Origin: Parus major
Lineage: Eukaryota > Chordata > Aves > Passeriformes > Paridae
Direction: 5' to 3'
NCBI RefSeq assembly: GCF_001522545.3
Contig: NC_031771.1
Span: forward strand, 29,159,614 to 29,223,613
Length of the DNA stretch: 64,000 nt
This document shows, piece after piece, positions 38,083-49,176 of this stretch. A program made the position numbers and the translations under genes. Numbering within the stretch: position 1 is the stretch's first letter; each line of letters begins with the position of its first letter. The notes under the pieces are model-generated. The model saw only the letters and a program-made list of their open reading frames with translations. It was not told where the DNA came from and ran no database searches.

Positions 38083-39000
38083 ATCACAGAAACACAGAAT
38101 AGATGAGGTTGGATTACCTTTGGATTATCTGGTCCAAACTCCATCTCAAGCCCTAGGGACACCTCGGGCTGTTAGCTTAGAATTGTATCTGATCAGGGTT
38201 TGAATATTGCCAAGGAAGAAGACTCCACACCCTCTCTGGGCAACCTGTTGGGGAAAAAAACTTTTTCTTGTACTTCAACAGATTTTTCTCTGTTTCAGTT
38301 TATGCCTTCTTGTCTAATCATTGTGTCCCATGAAGAAAAGTTTGGCTCCATTTTCTTTACTTCCCCCATCAGGTATTTACAAATATCAAAAACATCTCAT
38401 CTGGGCCATTTCTTCTTCAGTTTAAGTAGTCCCAGCACTTTCACTTTGTATGACAGGTGCTTCAGTCCCTTAATCATCTTCGTTGCCCTTTGCTGGACCC
38501 ATTCCAATATATCCCTGTCTTCTGTTGGAGACCAGACCTCAGCACAGTACTCCAGATTCATCTCACTAGGCTGAGCAGCCCTCCCACTTTCTGGCAATGT
38601 TCTTACTAATACAGTCCAGGAGGTTCTTTGCTTTCTGTGACACAAGGGAACATGGACCTTGGTCGATTTTCAGCCTGTCTAACAGGACCCCAAGATCCTT
38701 TTTGGCAAAGCAGTTTTCCAACCAGTCTGCAGCATGTACTGGTATGAGGATAATTACTTTGAAGGTGCAGGAATTTATTTTTCTGTTTGCTGTACTTCAT
38801 GAGATTTCTGTCAGCCCACTTTTTCAGCCTGTTGAGACCCCTTTGAGTATCAGCACCACTTTGTGGTTTATCAATTGCTTCTCTCAGTTTTTTTATCATG
38901 TCCAAATTTTCTGAGCAGGCATTCTGTCTCATTATCCAATTAATTAAGGAAGATGTTAAACACTATTTGCCCTAGTATTGACCCTTTGGGTACACTACTT
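38083..39000 (-). pseudogene. CR1 ORF2 RT C-terminus and 3' UTR
   Basis: The 3' UTR lies at about 38083-38390 (plus-strand signature ATCACAGAAACACAGAAT at its outer end, CTCTCTGGGCAACCTGTTGG inside). The RT C-terminus reads on the minus strand as LEYCAEVWSPTEDRDILEW followed by VQQRATKMIKGLKHLSY (38410-38555), closely following the family pattern LEYCVQFW...RRATK. Upstream of this the plus strand follows the CR1 RT segment that includes CAGCCTGTCTAACAGGACCCC and ATTAAGGAAGATGTTAAACACT, ending at GGTACACTACTTA at about 39000. Stops and small indels break the frame. Confidence 0.9.
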
Positions 39001-39490
39001 ATATGTCTTGGACTGCTGCTGCCCTCCTATGCTGTTTCTCCAGGAGCTATTTGGGTTATTCAAGCCTCCCATGAGTATCATGGCTTGAAAAAGTGAAATT
39101 ATATGAAGGTTTTGTCTGCATTTTCCTGATCAGCTGTCCTGTAGTAGATACACATGGTTGTACCAACCACTTTGGTCTGACCTCTAATCCTGACCCATAA
39201 GGTCTCAGCTAGCTCATCATTCATCTTTCAATACAAGACCTTCATGTATTCCTTCATGTATTGACTCCCATAAAATGACTCTCCCTTTGTGCCATCCTGG
39301 CCTGTACTTAAATGTCCCTAAAGTGGGACATGTCTCCATCCACTGCAGCACTTCAGTTGTGTGAACTGTTACCACACCTCTAGGATGCTTTCACAGCTCT
39401 GCTGCTGCACATTGACCTCAATTTCCTCATTTGTTCCCTGTGTTTCATGTGTTACTATACAGGCACTTCAGAGAGGCACCCAGCCATGCT
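39001..39490 (-). pseudogene. CR1 ORF2 endonuclease N-terminal part
   Basis: On the minus strand the segment starts with LKCLYSN (39451-39470), the conserved opening of the CR1 endonuclease, followed by a GETWW-type region that is frameshifted (VLQWMETC near 39330) and ends with ILMGGLNNPNSSWRNSIGG (about 39020-39085), the counterpart of the LMGDFNHPDICWRDNTAGH active-site block. In that block GDFN has become GGLN, so the Asp is lost. The sequence breaks off at about 39000, where it joins RT C-terminal sequence. Confidence 0.85.
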
Positions 39491-39596
39491 CATTTCTCAG
39501 AAAAAGTACGAGTCTGTTCCCCCGATACTGTCTTTGCTTGCAGGTACTCCTTTATTTCTGTGCCTATGCTTGAAATGGACCCTTTTGAACTTTTCC

Positions 39597-39610
39597 TTTT
39601 TTTTTTTTTT
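39597..39610. repeat. Poly-T run inside the CR1 mosaic
   Basis: Fourteen T on the plus strand, between the esterase and endonuclease remnants. Not expected in CR1, so it is either a later expansion or the scar of a small A-tailed insertion. Confidence 0.85.
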
Positions 39611-39779
39611 CTTCTTCATAAGGATGTTCCAGTCCACATTACCCTGGAACCTTTGCTTGCCAGCCTAGTCCAGCATTTCGTCATTTAATTACCGGCTGTG
39701 GACTTTGTCCCATTGCTTCTACTTTAAAGTTCTACCCACTTTCTTACATAGCCTGATGACAAAGATGATTTTTTTTCCC

Positions 39780-39846
39780 TCTTTGAAAGGCGAATCCTGT
39801 CTCTTTCCAGCAGCTCTCAATCTTCAAATAGTCCCATGATCATAAT
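39780..39846 (-). pseudogene. CR1 ORF1 esterase C-terminal remnant
   Basis: CR1 ORF1 carries an SGNH-type esterase domain. Here the minus strand reads YYDHGT, then after a frame change FED, a stop, and ELLERDRIRLSKR, which aligns with the end of that domain (…DHGT.FED..LLERDRIHLSRRG). The DxxH catalytic pair expected at DRIH reads DRIR here; the Arg codon is complementary to plus bases 39790-39792 and fits a single transition in a His codon. So this copy has both lost its frame and its catalytic His. The downstream spacing to the endonuclease start (about 0.3 kb) fits the CR1 order ORF1-ORF2. Confidence 0.75.
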
Positions 39847-42800
39847 AAAGCTGGGGATTGACCCACAGAATCAGTGAGTCCCTGTCAGGCTGGAGGAGAC
39901 AAACTTGCAGTGTGCTGATCTCATCTCTTTTTGTTTACTTGGGAAGATGGATCTTCTGTCAGCGTGCTCCTCTTGCTACTTCAGCCTCAGTAAGAGAGCC
40001 CAGACATCCCTGCAGCCCCAGACCTGAAGAGATGCATCTGCACTCGAGTTGAGGCCCCAGCTGTGCTGGGGAATAGCTCCAGTGTTGGGGGACTGAGCCC
40101 TGCAGTTTGTCTCCACGGGTGCTGAGCAGCGCATGTGCTGCTCCCCCCAGAGCTTGTGCCCCCACTGTGTGCCCTTCTGCATGAACTGCTCCCTCTGTTA
40201 TACAACAACCCATCACCAGAGCAAATGAATTTCTAGTCTGAACTAGCCGCTACCTAGATATTTTCTGTAACTCTGCAGCGGTTTGCTTCACCCTGCTTTA
40301 TTACAGTGTCAGAATAATGCTTTGAGAGTGGTTTAACAGCAGGGAACTGTATTGTTTATTCAACAATAGATTAGGCCTGGAGAAGGAAAAGTGTGAGGGC
40401 AGGAATGGGTACACATAATCTCAAATACCAGCAGAATGTCAGACTTTTAATAACTTGATCAAAGCCAGAGATGTGTATCAGCTTGTTCCATACTAAGGGA
40501 GATGTGACCTGGCCAGAAAATAATTGAAAAAGGGTTAGCAAAACCCAAATAATATCTCTAAGGTTTTTGTTAGTTTTTTTTCTCACTTTGTTTTTTCTTA
40601 GGCTATACAGACTTACATTTTAGTGTCTAGGGTGTTTTCCTTTACTGTAATTTTAGATGCATTCATTTATAAGTGGAGAAATAGTCCTTAAAATGTCATT
40701 TTGTGACAGGCATCAAGAAGTATTTATACACACTGATTAGCAGCCACTGTTTTTTTAATGAGAAGTGGGATATAATTTTTCATTGTAACAGATCCTTCTG
40801 TCATTGTTCTGTACTCTATTTTTAGCAACTCCATCAAAAATAACTGAATACAACAAAGTGAATAGCTGGATTGCTCCCAAATGAGGAAATCTTCAAAAAA
40901 CTTCACCACACCCCCAAAATGGTTATCTCTAAGGAATAAAGAGCTACTCTGTTTTTTTCCTAAATATATTCTCTTTTAGTAACGTATAGTAACAGCATAT
41001 TAACAAACTTTATTAGATTTTAATTAATGATTTTAAATGTTAACATTGCACTTAAAAATTAAAAAAAGTTGTAGATCTGTTCATGCCATGCAGGTGGTGG
41101 GGAGACAAAATTCAATGAATGTGGGATCATTTTACATGTTATTTTACATGACTGCTACCAGAAACAATGAATGAAGCCTGAAGTCCCAGAGTAATTTTTT
41201 GCCTCCCAGGTACATTTAGGCTCCTTTATTCTAGTTAACACATCATTGCTCCAGCAATTTGAAGTACATGTGAATTCAGACTTGATGTTAATAGAAGCTC
41301 TCCTGGACCCTGAGTAACTGAAATAATCTGGAAAACTACAGTCTTCACCATGAATATTGCCTAAAAGTAAATGACCTGGACAACATTTCTGTAGAGTGGA
41401 CACTGTATTGACTTTGCACTAAAATGAGATGATGGTAGCAAGTTTAATCTAGTCATGTCTGGTGCAGCATAGTTCTTGCCATTAGAGTTTCTCACAGGTT
41501 GAATATTTGTGCTCCTGAAAAGGAATGAAATGTTCCTTCATTTACCTGAGCACCAGGTAGAACTGGTGACCTGATGGTGTCCCTTGTAAAGTAAGAAAGG
41601 ACTGGTTTTAGGGATTTTATGACCTTTGAGTTTGTTTGTGATTTCTTTTCTCCCCTCCCTCCACATTTCCATAGCAACAAGGTTTTGAACCAATTACTTA
41701 ATCATTAAAAGAAAAATTTCAGAGAACAGGAAAGATAAATAGTACTTAAATCCATAAGTCTGGTGTTCACAACAAATACTGAAAACTTATGAGGAACTAC
41801 CTTTGTATTTTATAAGTTTATAATATCTTTGGTATACATGAAGAGAATATGTTGTTTTTTTTAAATGATACAACATACTGGTGCTTTATCTTCCTTGAAA
41901 AGACATATATAGTATGAATTTTAACAGGCCACAATTCTGGTACACACCACAGTTAGAAACATAATTATGCCTATTGAAACTCAGTGGGCTGAAAGATTAA
42001 AATTTCAGTGGATTGGTGGAATTCAGATTCCACTCTGAAGTGGAGTTTTTGTTTTAACATCAGTTCTGGTCACTCATTTCCAGACTTTTTTTAAAAGGAT
42101 TTAAGTGGATGTGGATTCATGATTTTCCTGCACAATGTTTTGGCAAATGGGAATTTTACCTTATTTTACAGCAGCAAATATCATGGATATTTATTTCTTT
42201 GATACATATTTGTTGCTATGGATAAGCTTCAGAATTTTCATGTTTTCTGTTTATACTAGTTGCATGTAATGTAACCATGTAAGATTAATGAAGATGAAGA
42301 GGGGAAAATTAAGCAAATACCTCAAGCACTTTTAGTGAGTGTTGTAAAAATATGTAAGGTAATTGCACCAGTTAACTGATACCATTAGTTACTATTGAAA
42401 GAGGTGACCCAGAGCTGCAGTAAGTGCAGGAACTTGTGCTTGGAAACAAGAAACCACTCATCAAAACAGAACTTTCCTTAGCTTTACTGCCATCATGACA
42501 GAGCTTCTGTTGTACCATTAAGGAATATTTGCATTTTCAAGCTAAGTATATCAGTCTAGAAAAGGTAAAGTGGAATGAATGAATTATTTTTACATACAGA
42601 TCTTTAAGTTTTCCAACCTAATCACAGGTCCAGAACTCTCCTTCTCTGAAAGGAAGCTTCTGCACTAGGAGAGTAGATTTTCTTGCTATGGGCTGTTCAG
42701 AGTTAAAGATCTATTCAAAGTTAGTAGGTGGTTTTCCTGGCTTTTCCTCACAGCTGTTGAGAGATCAGACAGGAATGCAGGTATTGTTATCACTTCAGGC

Positions 42801-42942
42801 TCTTGAGACATTTGAGAAACTGGGCACAGTGAAAGAGCCCCTGAACATATAGGAGGGCTAACACAACCAAACCATAGCTGTTGAGCAGTCATGTTACTGA
42901 TAGATTGCCCCAAGTTTGGTAAAATGTGATAGAGGTCACATT

Positions 42943-42966
42943 ATGGTGCCTCCCCTCGGGCACCAT
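42943..42966. repeat. GC-rich inverted repeat, 8-bp arms
   Basis: ATGGTGCC and GGCACCAT flank a C-rich loop (about TCCCCTCG). The centre is one of few GC-rich spots in this stretch. Short and possibly fortuitous. Confidence 0.8.
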
Positions 42967-44637
42967 GCAGTGGGCATTCTCTGTAACATTAAAAGAGTTT
43001 TCATAGTGTGATAAAATGTAATTAAGCAACACTGAATTTGAAATGAATTTGCAACCACTCAGATGTTTCTCAATACTTTGTGTTGTTCATTAGTATAAAA
43101 AACTGCTGCCTTTACCACATTTACATTCAACTGAGGAGTATGTAATGAGGGAAAGTAGCAAGAAAACATATAAAAGCTGTCTGTATAGCAATGCAATAAC
43201 AGTTAAGAAATATAATAAAATGAACACAACCACCTAGAATTAAATGCTAATTAGAATGATGTATTTTGGCCATTCACAGTGTTTGATCCAAGCTCTAGAT
43301 TACTGGCATGCACAGGGTGTTCAGCAACAGAAAGATAAACTTTCCATATCCATCTTTCTGCCAAAGCTGTCCTATTTAAAGTGCTTTCCTATATGATGTT
43401 CATCTGATTATCTGGACCAAACATTTTACTTAATGTTTCAGCACTAAAATATGTGCTTTATTTATTGACCATGGAGATCCCTCATCCCTCTCATTGGCAA
43501 TAATGACCCTGCAAAAAATATTATTTTATTTTCTGTACAGGAGCAGAGTCAGGAAGAAATTAGCCATTGGGTCATTGATTGCACTGCTTCACAGCTGTAG
43601 GCAAGCATTAAATACAGTGGTTTCCAATCCTTTCTAGCAAAGTAATACAGCTGCCATGTCTTCATCACAAAACCATAAAAAATATTTAAGTTCAATTTGG
43701 ATAACTTTTTTCTTTTTGTCATACAGACAAAATCAAAATATTTTATTGCCATTGCTTCTGAAAAGCTCTGACTCCCTGTTGTGCTGTGGAACTAATCAGG
43801 GTGTACTTTACCCTTATTGACTTCAGAGGTATTGTTTGGAATTGAGGTAGTATTGCATAGTGCAGTAGTTCAGACCGCAGCTGAAATACCATTAGAATAC
43901 TTTTGTCTGCAGTTCAAGAAATATGCAATGTAATACTGTGTTTCACACAGTGAAATAGCTTATAGCACTTAGAGTTCCACTTACAATCCTGCATGGAAAA
44001 AAAAAAATATATATATAGAGAAAAATGGGCTAGAAACCTTAAAAGAGTCTGTCTTTAATTAGTCTTATTTAATTAATTTTTTTTTATTTTTCTGAATCAT
44101 CTGCCACACTTTAGCATAGACAACTCCAATAAAGTGTTTTTCTCACTCCAGAAAGAAGTTTCAATCTATTTTATTTGACAGCTAACTAAAGTGTACAGTT
44201 TTCCTTTCTTCACTTTCATGGCCTATTAATTTCCCTTATAAGGCTAATCAATTTTCTTACCATTTACCAACGTTACCACAATAGACCAAGCTGTAGAAGC
44301 TCTTCCCAAGCTGCATCTCTGTGAACTCTGCTACTAAAATGGTCTTCCTCAACACTGTTTAGAGCCAGAACACTATGAACTTGGAGACTTGTATTCACCT
44401 AAAGCAAAGCAAAATTAAGTAATTTTGCCCACAGATTATGTAGTGTGAACATTGAAAGGTAACTGACAGCTTTTTGAGGATGCCTGTCAGGTTCATGAGC
44501 CTTGCATGAAGCAAGGAGCTCCCCAGTGCCAAACTGGTTCCAAGGATTGTGTGTTGCACTGAGGGTGAATTTGTCAGCAGTGCCCAGTATTCTCTTTCAG
44601 GATTAAGATATTTGCACAGTGCAAGGGCCTGTGCTGT

Positions 44638-44665
44638 ATGCCAGTCTCCAGCAGAAGACTGGCAT
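44638..44665. repeat. Inverted repeat, 10-bp arms, 8-nt loop
   Basis: ATGCCAGTCT at 44638-44647 and AGACTGGCAT at 44656-44665 are exact reverse complements around CCAGCAGA. The flanks (GGGCCTGTGCTGT upstream, GTGGCATAATGTGTGATGCCC downstream) may pair in part, which would extend the stem with bulges; I cannot fold it here. Confidence 0.88.
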
Positions 44666-46437
44666 GTGGCATAATGTGTGATGCCCAGAAAAAATGGTGT
44701 AAGCTTCATTGCAGTGGGAATAGGGGAAGCTCCTCAGGAGTAGGACAAAGACTGCATTTCTTATTGGTATTCAAAGTCATAGAATGATTTACAAAGAAGG
44801 ATTGATCTAGCATCACAGGAAATGTAGTCTTAAGGAACAGTAGGATAAGTGGGAGGTAATTACAAAGGCGTAAGTAACGCTATGATTTAACAAATAAATA
44901 TGATAAATAACTTTTCTGGAGAGGAGTGGCAGAAATCTCCTCCCCCTCCTGGGTGATGATGTCTGTTGAAAAAGAGCTAGACCTAGAGACAAGATTTCTA
45001 TACAGGACACAAAACTGAGGATTTTTAGGAAAACATTTTGTTTTAGTGAAAAATCTGAGTCAGTAATTTCCATGTTATGTATGTAGCAGGCTTGGTTGGA
45101 CCTGAAATGAGGAGAGGAGTAAGGACTCAGACTTGCCTGTCAGCTAATGCAGTGATGCCCATGGTGTTAACTTGGTAGGTGAGAGAATCACACTTAGAAT
45201 TGTCATGCTTTGCTCACAATAATAGGTTAAATCTCTTACCTCTGTTTCAAAGTTTTCTATTAGTTTACAGATCAGACAGAGTAACATTTCCTCATTCATC
45301 TTTGCTGGAGATGTTTTTGCATTTGGTAATTCAATACATGATAAAGCCCTGAACTTCCACCTTCCCCAAATCAGGTGGAACAACCCTTATTAACTCTTAT
45401 TAACCCTCTCTTCTGATTCTTCTTCCTGTCTTCCCTCATTTCTCTTTTGAAATTTAATTTCATGGAGAGAGAAAGTAATTTTAAGTCATAAAAATTCTTT
45501 CCTAGCTTGCTCTGACAGGCATGATGTTTTGGTATGTTGGGTTTTTTTGGTGTGATTTTTATTTGTTTTTTTTCCCCCTTAGATTTATGTATCTCTTGGG
45601 CAGTGCAAAGTAAAATACATCTTTGAATGTCTGTTCAAAATATATACACAGGAATTCTGTGGTCCAGGAATTGCATGGCAAAATGGGTGGGCATCAGTGC
45701 ACATCAATAGAATTTTCTTAAATTAATAAGAGTTTACAAATTTACTAATCTAGAGCTGAAATCTAAATAAAATGGTTTAATATCTAACAGATAATTGTTG
45801 ACAGACAAATTTCTTTGGCTTTAGAAATACCAAAGACTAGAATTAGAAACTTCACCTTCTTTCAGGTAAAAGAACATTTTCTACTGATATTGAGGTAATA
45901 GATACATGGAAATCAAGTCAGAGCATACAGAAAATGGTTAAGTTTAGAGGATTTGTAGCTTGACTAAGGTACAATAAGAATTTTCATCATTAGTATTTTT
46001 TGGCAGGTCTAATTTCTCTGACTCAGCAAGGAACCCAGCTTTATTTGCTCAATTTTGTGATAAAAATTCAGGGAAAATCCTTTTGTTCACACAAATATTT
46101 AGACAAGATTTAGACATTCTTTGCAAATAGGGCTACTGGACCACGAATGATCTTCTCTTTCTTTTGTTCTGTTTTTGTTTTTTTGTTGTGCAAACAAGGG
46201 TATTCATGCTGAAATTTCTTAACTAGCTCCCTAATATAAATTGGCTTTGTATATGTATGAGTTACAATAGAGAGGGAGACAAAAAGTGTTTTAAAACAAG
46301 AAATAGATAAGCTTTGGAATGAATTAATGTTAGAAGAAAAATTTGAATTACAGGATCATATCAATAATAGCAAAAAAAAATTAATGAAAGAATGGGTCTG
46401 TGCTCCTGGGATAAACTATTCCACTATTCTGAAACAT

Positions 46438-47002
46438 TTGGCTGATCAGCCTCACCTCAGTCCCTGGGTTGGTGATTGAAAACCCAATCCTGGAAACCAT
46501 TTCTGGGTGCTTGAAGGACAAGAAAACAGGAGCAGTCAGCATGGACCCACCAAAGGGCAGTCATATTTGACCAAGATGAAAATATTGTGCAATAAAATGG
46601 TTGTCTTGATAGATGATGGGGGAGTAGTAGATGTTGTTTCCTAGATTTTAGTAATTATTGCACTGTTGTTTCCAGTAAGATTCCTGTACAGAAGCTGTTG
46701 AAGCACGAGCTGGATGAGCAGGCAGAGGTGGATTGAGAACTGGCTGCATAGCCTGGACTAGGGCATGGCAATCAGTGGTACAAAGCCTGGTTGCAGGCCA
46801 GCAACTAGCAGTGTACCCCAGGGATCTATAGGTGTTCCAGTCCCACACAAAACCTTCACTAATGCTTTGGATGGTGGGGCAGGGTGTACCCTCAGCAGGT
46901 CTGCTGATGGTGCTGACCTGAGAGGTGTGGCTGATACGCAGGAGGGCTGAGCTGCTGTCCAGAGGGACTGTGACAGCCTGGGGAAAGGGAGAGAAGGAAC
47001 AG
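46438..47002 (+). mobile_element. CR1 LINE fragment, reverse transcriptase domain, sense
   Basis: On the plus strand: a decayed LVSLTSVPG block (46440-46475), then HLKDKK-like GCTTGAAGGACAAGAAA, QHGFTKG (from CAGCATGGACCCACCAAAGGG), VDVVS.DF near 46630-46650, DEQAEVDWELA-like sequence, then VPQGSIGVPVPHKTFTNALD and GCTLSRSADGADLRGVADT (46807-46940). The last block corresponds to the family's FADDTKLGGVADT, the RT catalytic box; the FADD motif has become SADG, which removes a metal-binding Asp. The 5' part, RT C-terminus and 3' UTR are missing, so both ends are broken. An internal segment before the QAEVDWE block is deleted or strongly decayed. Confidence 0.92.
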
Positions 47003-47371
47003 ACTAACTAGCTTGCATTTACATTAGTTTTCAACTAGGATGCCTGTGGGACCTGTGCTCTAAGTGTGGTTTTGAACTTTCCTGTAGCAGCTAATGCAGC
47101 AATATAGTGATAACAATTAAATACAAATTTTAGTAGCTAGCAGCTTCACAGTATTCTGAAATATCCCCCTTTATGCCCATGTTTTAGAGAGGAGAATTCA
47201 ACAGTAATTTCTAACCATATCATGGTTTCTAACATGAACATAATGAACACAGGTGAAGCTGTAGATGACTTTTTTTCACTGCTGTTCTCAGCTCAGCTGT
47301 CCTTTCCATACTGAGTGACTGTCACATTAAAAAATATTACAGGTTGTATAAAAGTAGACCTTTTCTAAAAG

Positions 47372-47430
47372 GTTGGTATATGCCATTTTCAGGTGAATCG
47401 TGTTGATTGGTGTATGTCATTCCAGGTGAT
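47372..47430. repeat. Imperfect two-copy direct repeat
   Basis: Two units of about 28 bp, GGTATATGCCATTTTCAGGTG and GGTGTATGTCATTCCAGGTG, followed by related GAATC/GATCA ends. Local duplication with later divergence. Confidence 0.65.
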
Positions 47431-47617
47431 CAATTTATTAGCTGATCTGTAATTTTTTACCAAGGCATTTAAAATTATAAATTTCTGAGCCTATAAAATG
47501 TTCAATAAAGTACTCAAGATGAAGATTTTGGAGGAGTGTTGGAATCTCTTGCATGCTTGTTGTCACACTCAAAACATTCTCACGCTGTTTCAATTTGTCC
47601 ATGTTACAGAATGAATT

Positions 47618-47658
47618 ATGGATAAATTTACATCTCCTAGAGATGTAAATTTATCCAT
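47618..47658. repeat. Perfect inverted repeat, 19-bp arms, 3-nt loop
   Basis: ATGGATAAATTTACATCTC at 47618-47636 and GAGATGTAAATTTATCCAT at 47640-47658 are exact reverse complements, separated only by CTA. No further pairing exists outside the arms. Absence of any mismatch over 19 bp in otherwise unremarkable non-coding DNA points to a recent single-event origin, probably a template switch during replication, or to selection for a hairpin. Confidence 0.98.
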
Positions 47659-49176
47659 GTATTGAGGCCTAGGTTAAGCAAATATTATGATGATGTAGGC
47701 TTTAAAGCTCCTTGTAGTTTACATAATTTTCCTGACTCATGGTCCAAATGAATGAAAATTAGGATAATATTTCTTTGTAAAACTTACTTTCTTACAGCTG
47801 CTGAGACCACAATTTAAGTGAAATTTGGCAGGGATCAATAAGAGTCATCAGAGAGAATAAAGTGAACTGAGGCATCCAAACAATCCAGCCTGGTTGTTCA
47901 ACAGGCAGGGCAATAAAATCTAATCCAGTGGCACAACTGCCTGCCTGGAGTCAGGAGCACTTATATAATGTCCTGGTAGTCACCAGCAGCCAAAGCACAG
48001 CTGAAGCAGTAATTCTTAAGGAGTAGAAAGAGGAAAAAAAATCAGACTCAAAAAGTCAAGACCTTATTTATCCCAAGAAACAAGTTGTCCAAGGTAGTTG
48101 ATAAGACTACACAATAAATACACTAATGTAGAAAAGAACATTGTGATGTAAGTGTCTCAAAGAAAACGCAACAAAACTGCAAGGGAACAGAGACTGTTGC
48201 CTGTCTTTTTGGTTGTAAGCTGTGCAATCTTTATCCCTTAAAACTCAAGACAGATGGACTAGATGTTTGTTACTTACGTGTCTGACTTGCTGATTGTGTG
48301 GTTCACTTACTAAAAATGTCAGTACATATTTCTTTTGTGAAACTCTACCACAGCTCCCCTAAATGTTTTAGAAATACTCGGTGAATCTTTCCTGAATTCC
48401 ATCTGTACTCCTGTGGAACACCCCTGTTTCATCATCTTTTCAGTTTTTCTACTGTTTCTTCAGGGGTCACTGTAAAGTTGGAGTCAGTCCTGTCTGCAAA
48501 TTCTACCTGTCTATCTGCTCATTACTAAGAACTGATTTTCACCTTCTTCTTGTTTTCAACACCTCACCTTCGGGATTCTGAACTTCACAGAAATGAGGCG
48601 TAACCTTTCTGATAGCCGTAGTCTTTTAAATTTCATGATTTATCTATGTAGAAATGAACTAGAGCTCCACTTTATAATGGATTTCATACTTTTGAATCCC
48701 TGTTATACCATGAATTTTTTTATGTCTTTATCAGTTTTTCTTGCTGCATGTTAAAATCTGTGCTGCAGTTCTGCTAAACTGGGAATTTGCTCTTTCCCAC
48801 TAAACACAATTCCAATAGTGATGTACTGTGCTGTAAAGGCAGTGCCCTTAGGTTCAGCTGAACTAAATCCTTCCAACCTCTGTAGCCTTTTGAATTATCT
48901 CTTAACTGCCTCAATTCTTTTTCATCAAACTGTTCAGTCACAGATACCTGTGAGTTTAAGTGTTAAAATACAGACTATCCTGAAAAAGAAGCTTAAGCAG
49001 TCTACACTAGCCTTTGTTTCTTTTGTTCATTAAGATGAGAACCATCACCAGAGAAAAAATATTCTTGAGTTCCATATCCTGCAAGTACAGATTTAATGTA
49101 CATTTATGACAGGTTACACTGTTCCTCTTAGCTGTATTGCAAACATGCTCTAAGATTATCATGTTTGATTTTCCAC

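Larger units (their letters stand above)
38083..40220 (-). mobile_element. Internally deleted CR1 LINE (near 5' to 3' end)
   Basis: An antisense CR1 copy spanning about 2.1 kb that keeps pieces of both ends of the element. From its 5' side (high coordinates): a GC-richer stretch (39920-40220) that may be its 5' part, the C-terminal end of the ORF1 esterase (39780-39846), the start of the ORF2 endonuclease (39001-39490), then at about 39000 an abrupt change to the C-terminal RT and 3' UTR (38083-39000). Most of the endonuclease C-terminus and the RT core are missing. Domain order and orientation fit a single insertion with a deletion of some 1.5-2 kb, although two independent CR1 fragments side by side cannot be excluded. 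Frameshifts and stops occur throughout, so it is inactive. Confidence 0.85.
40221..46437. other. AT-rich non-coding stretch
   Basis: About 6.2 kb without recognised genes or transposons. Hairpin-forming inverted repeats stand at 42943-42966 and 44638-44665. A poly-A/AT tract lies at 43990-44019. The region 44385-44760 is a little richer in GC and holds a 104-codon minus-strand frame without known domains. Confidence 0.6.
47003..49176. other. AT-rich non-coding stretch with a strong hairpin
   Basis: No gene or transposon recognised. Contains an imperfect two-copy repeat at about 47372-47430 (GTATATGCCATTTTCAGGTG and GTATGTCATTCCAGGTG) and the perfect inverted repeat at 47618-47658. Confidence 0.6.
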
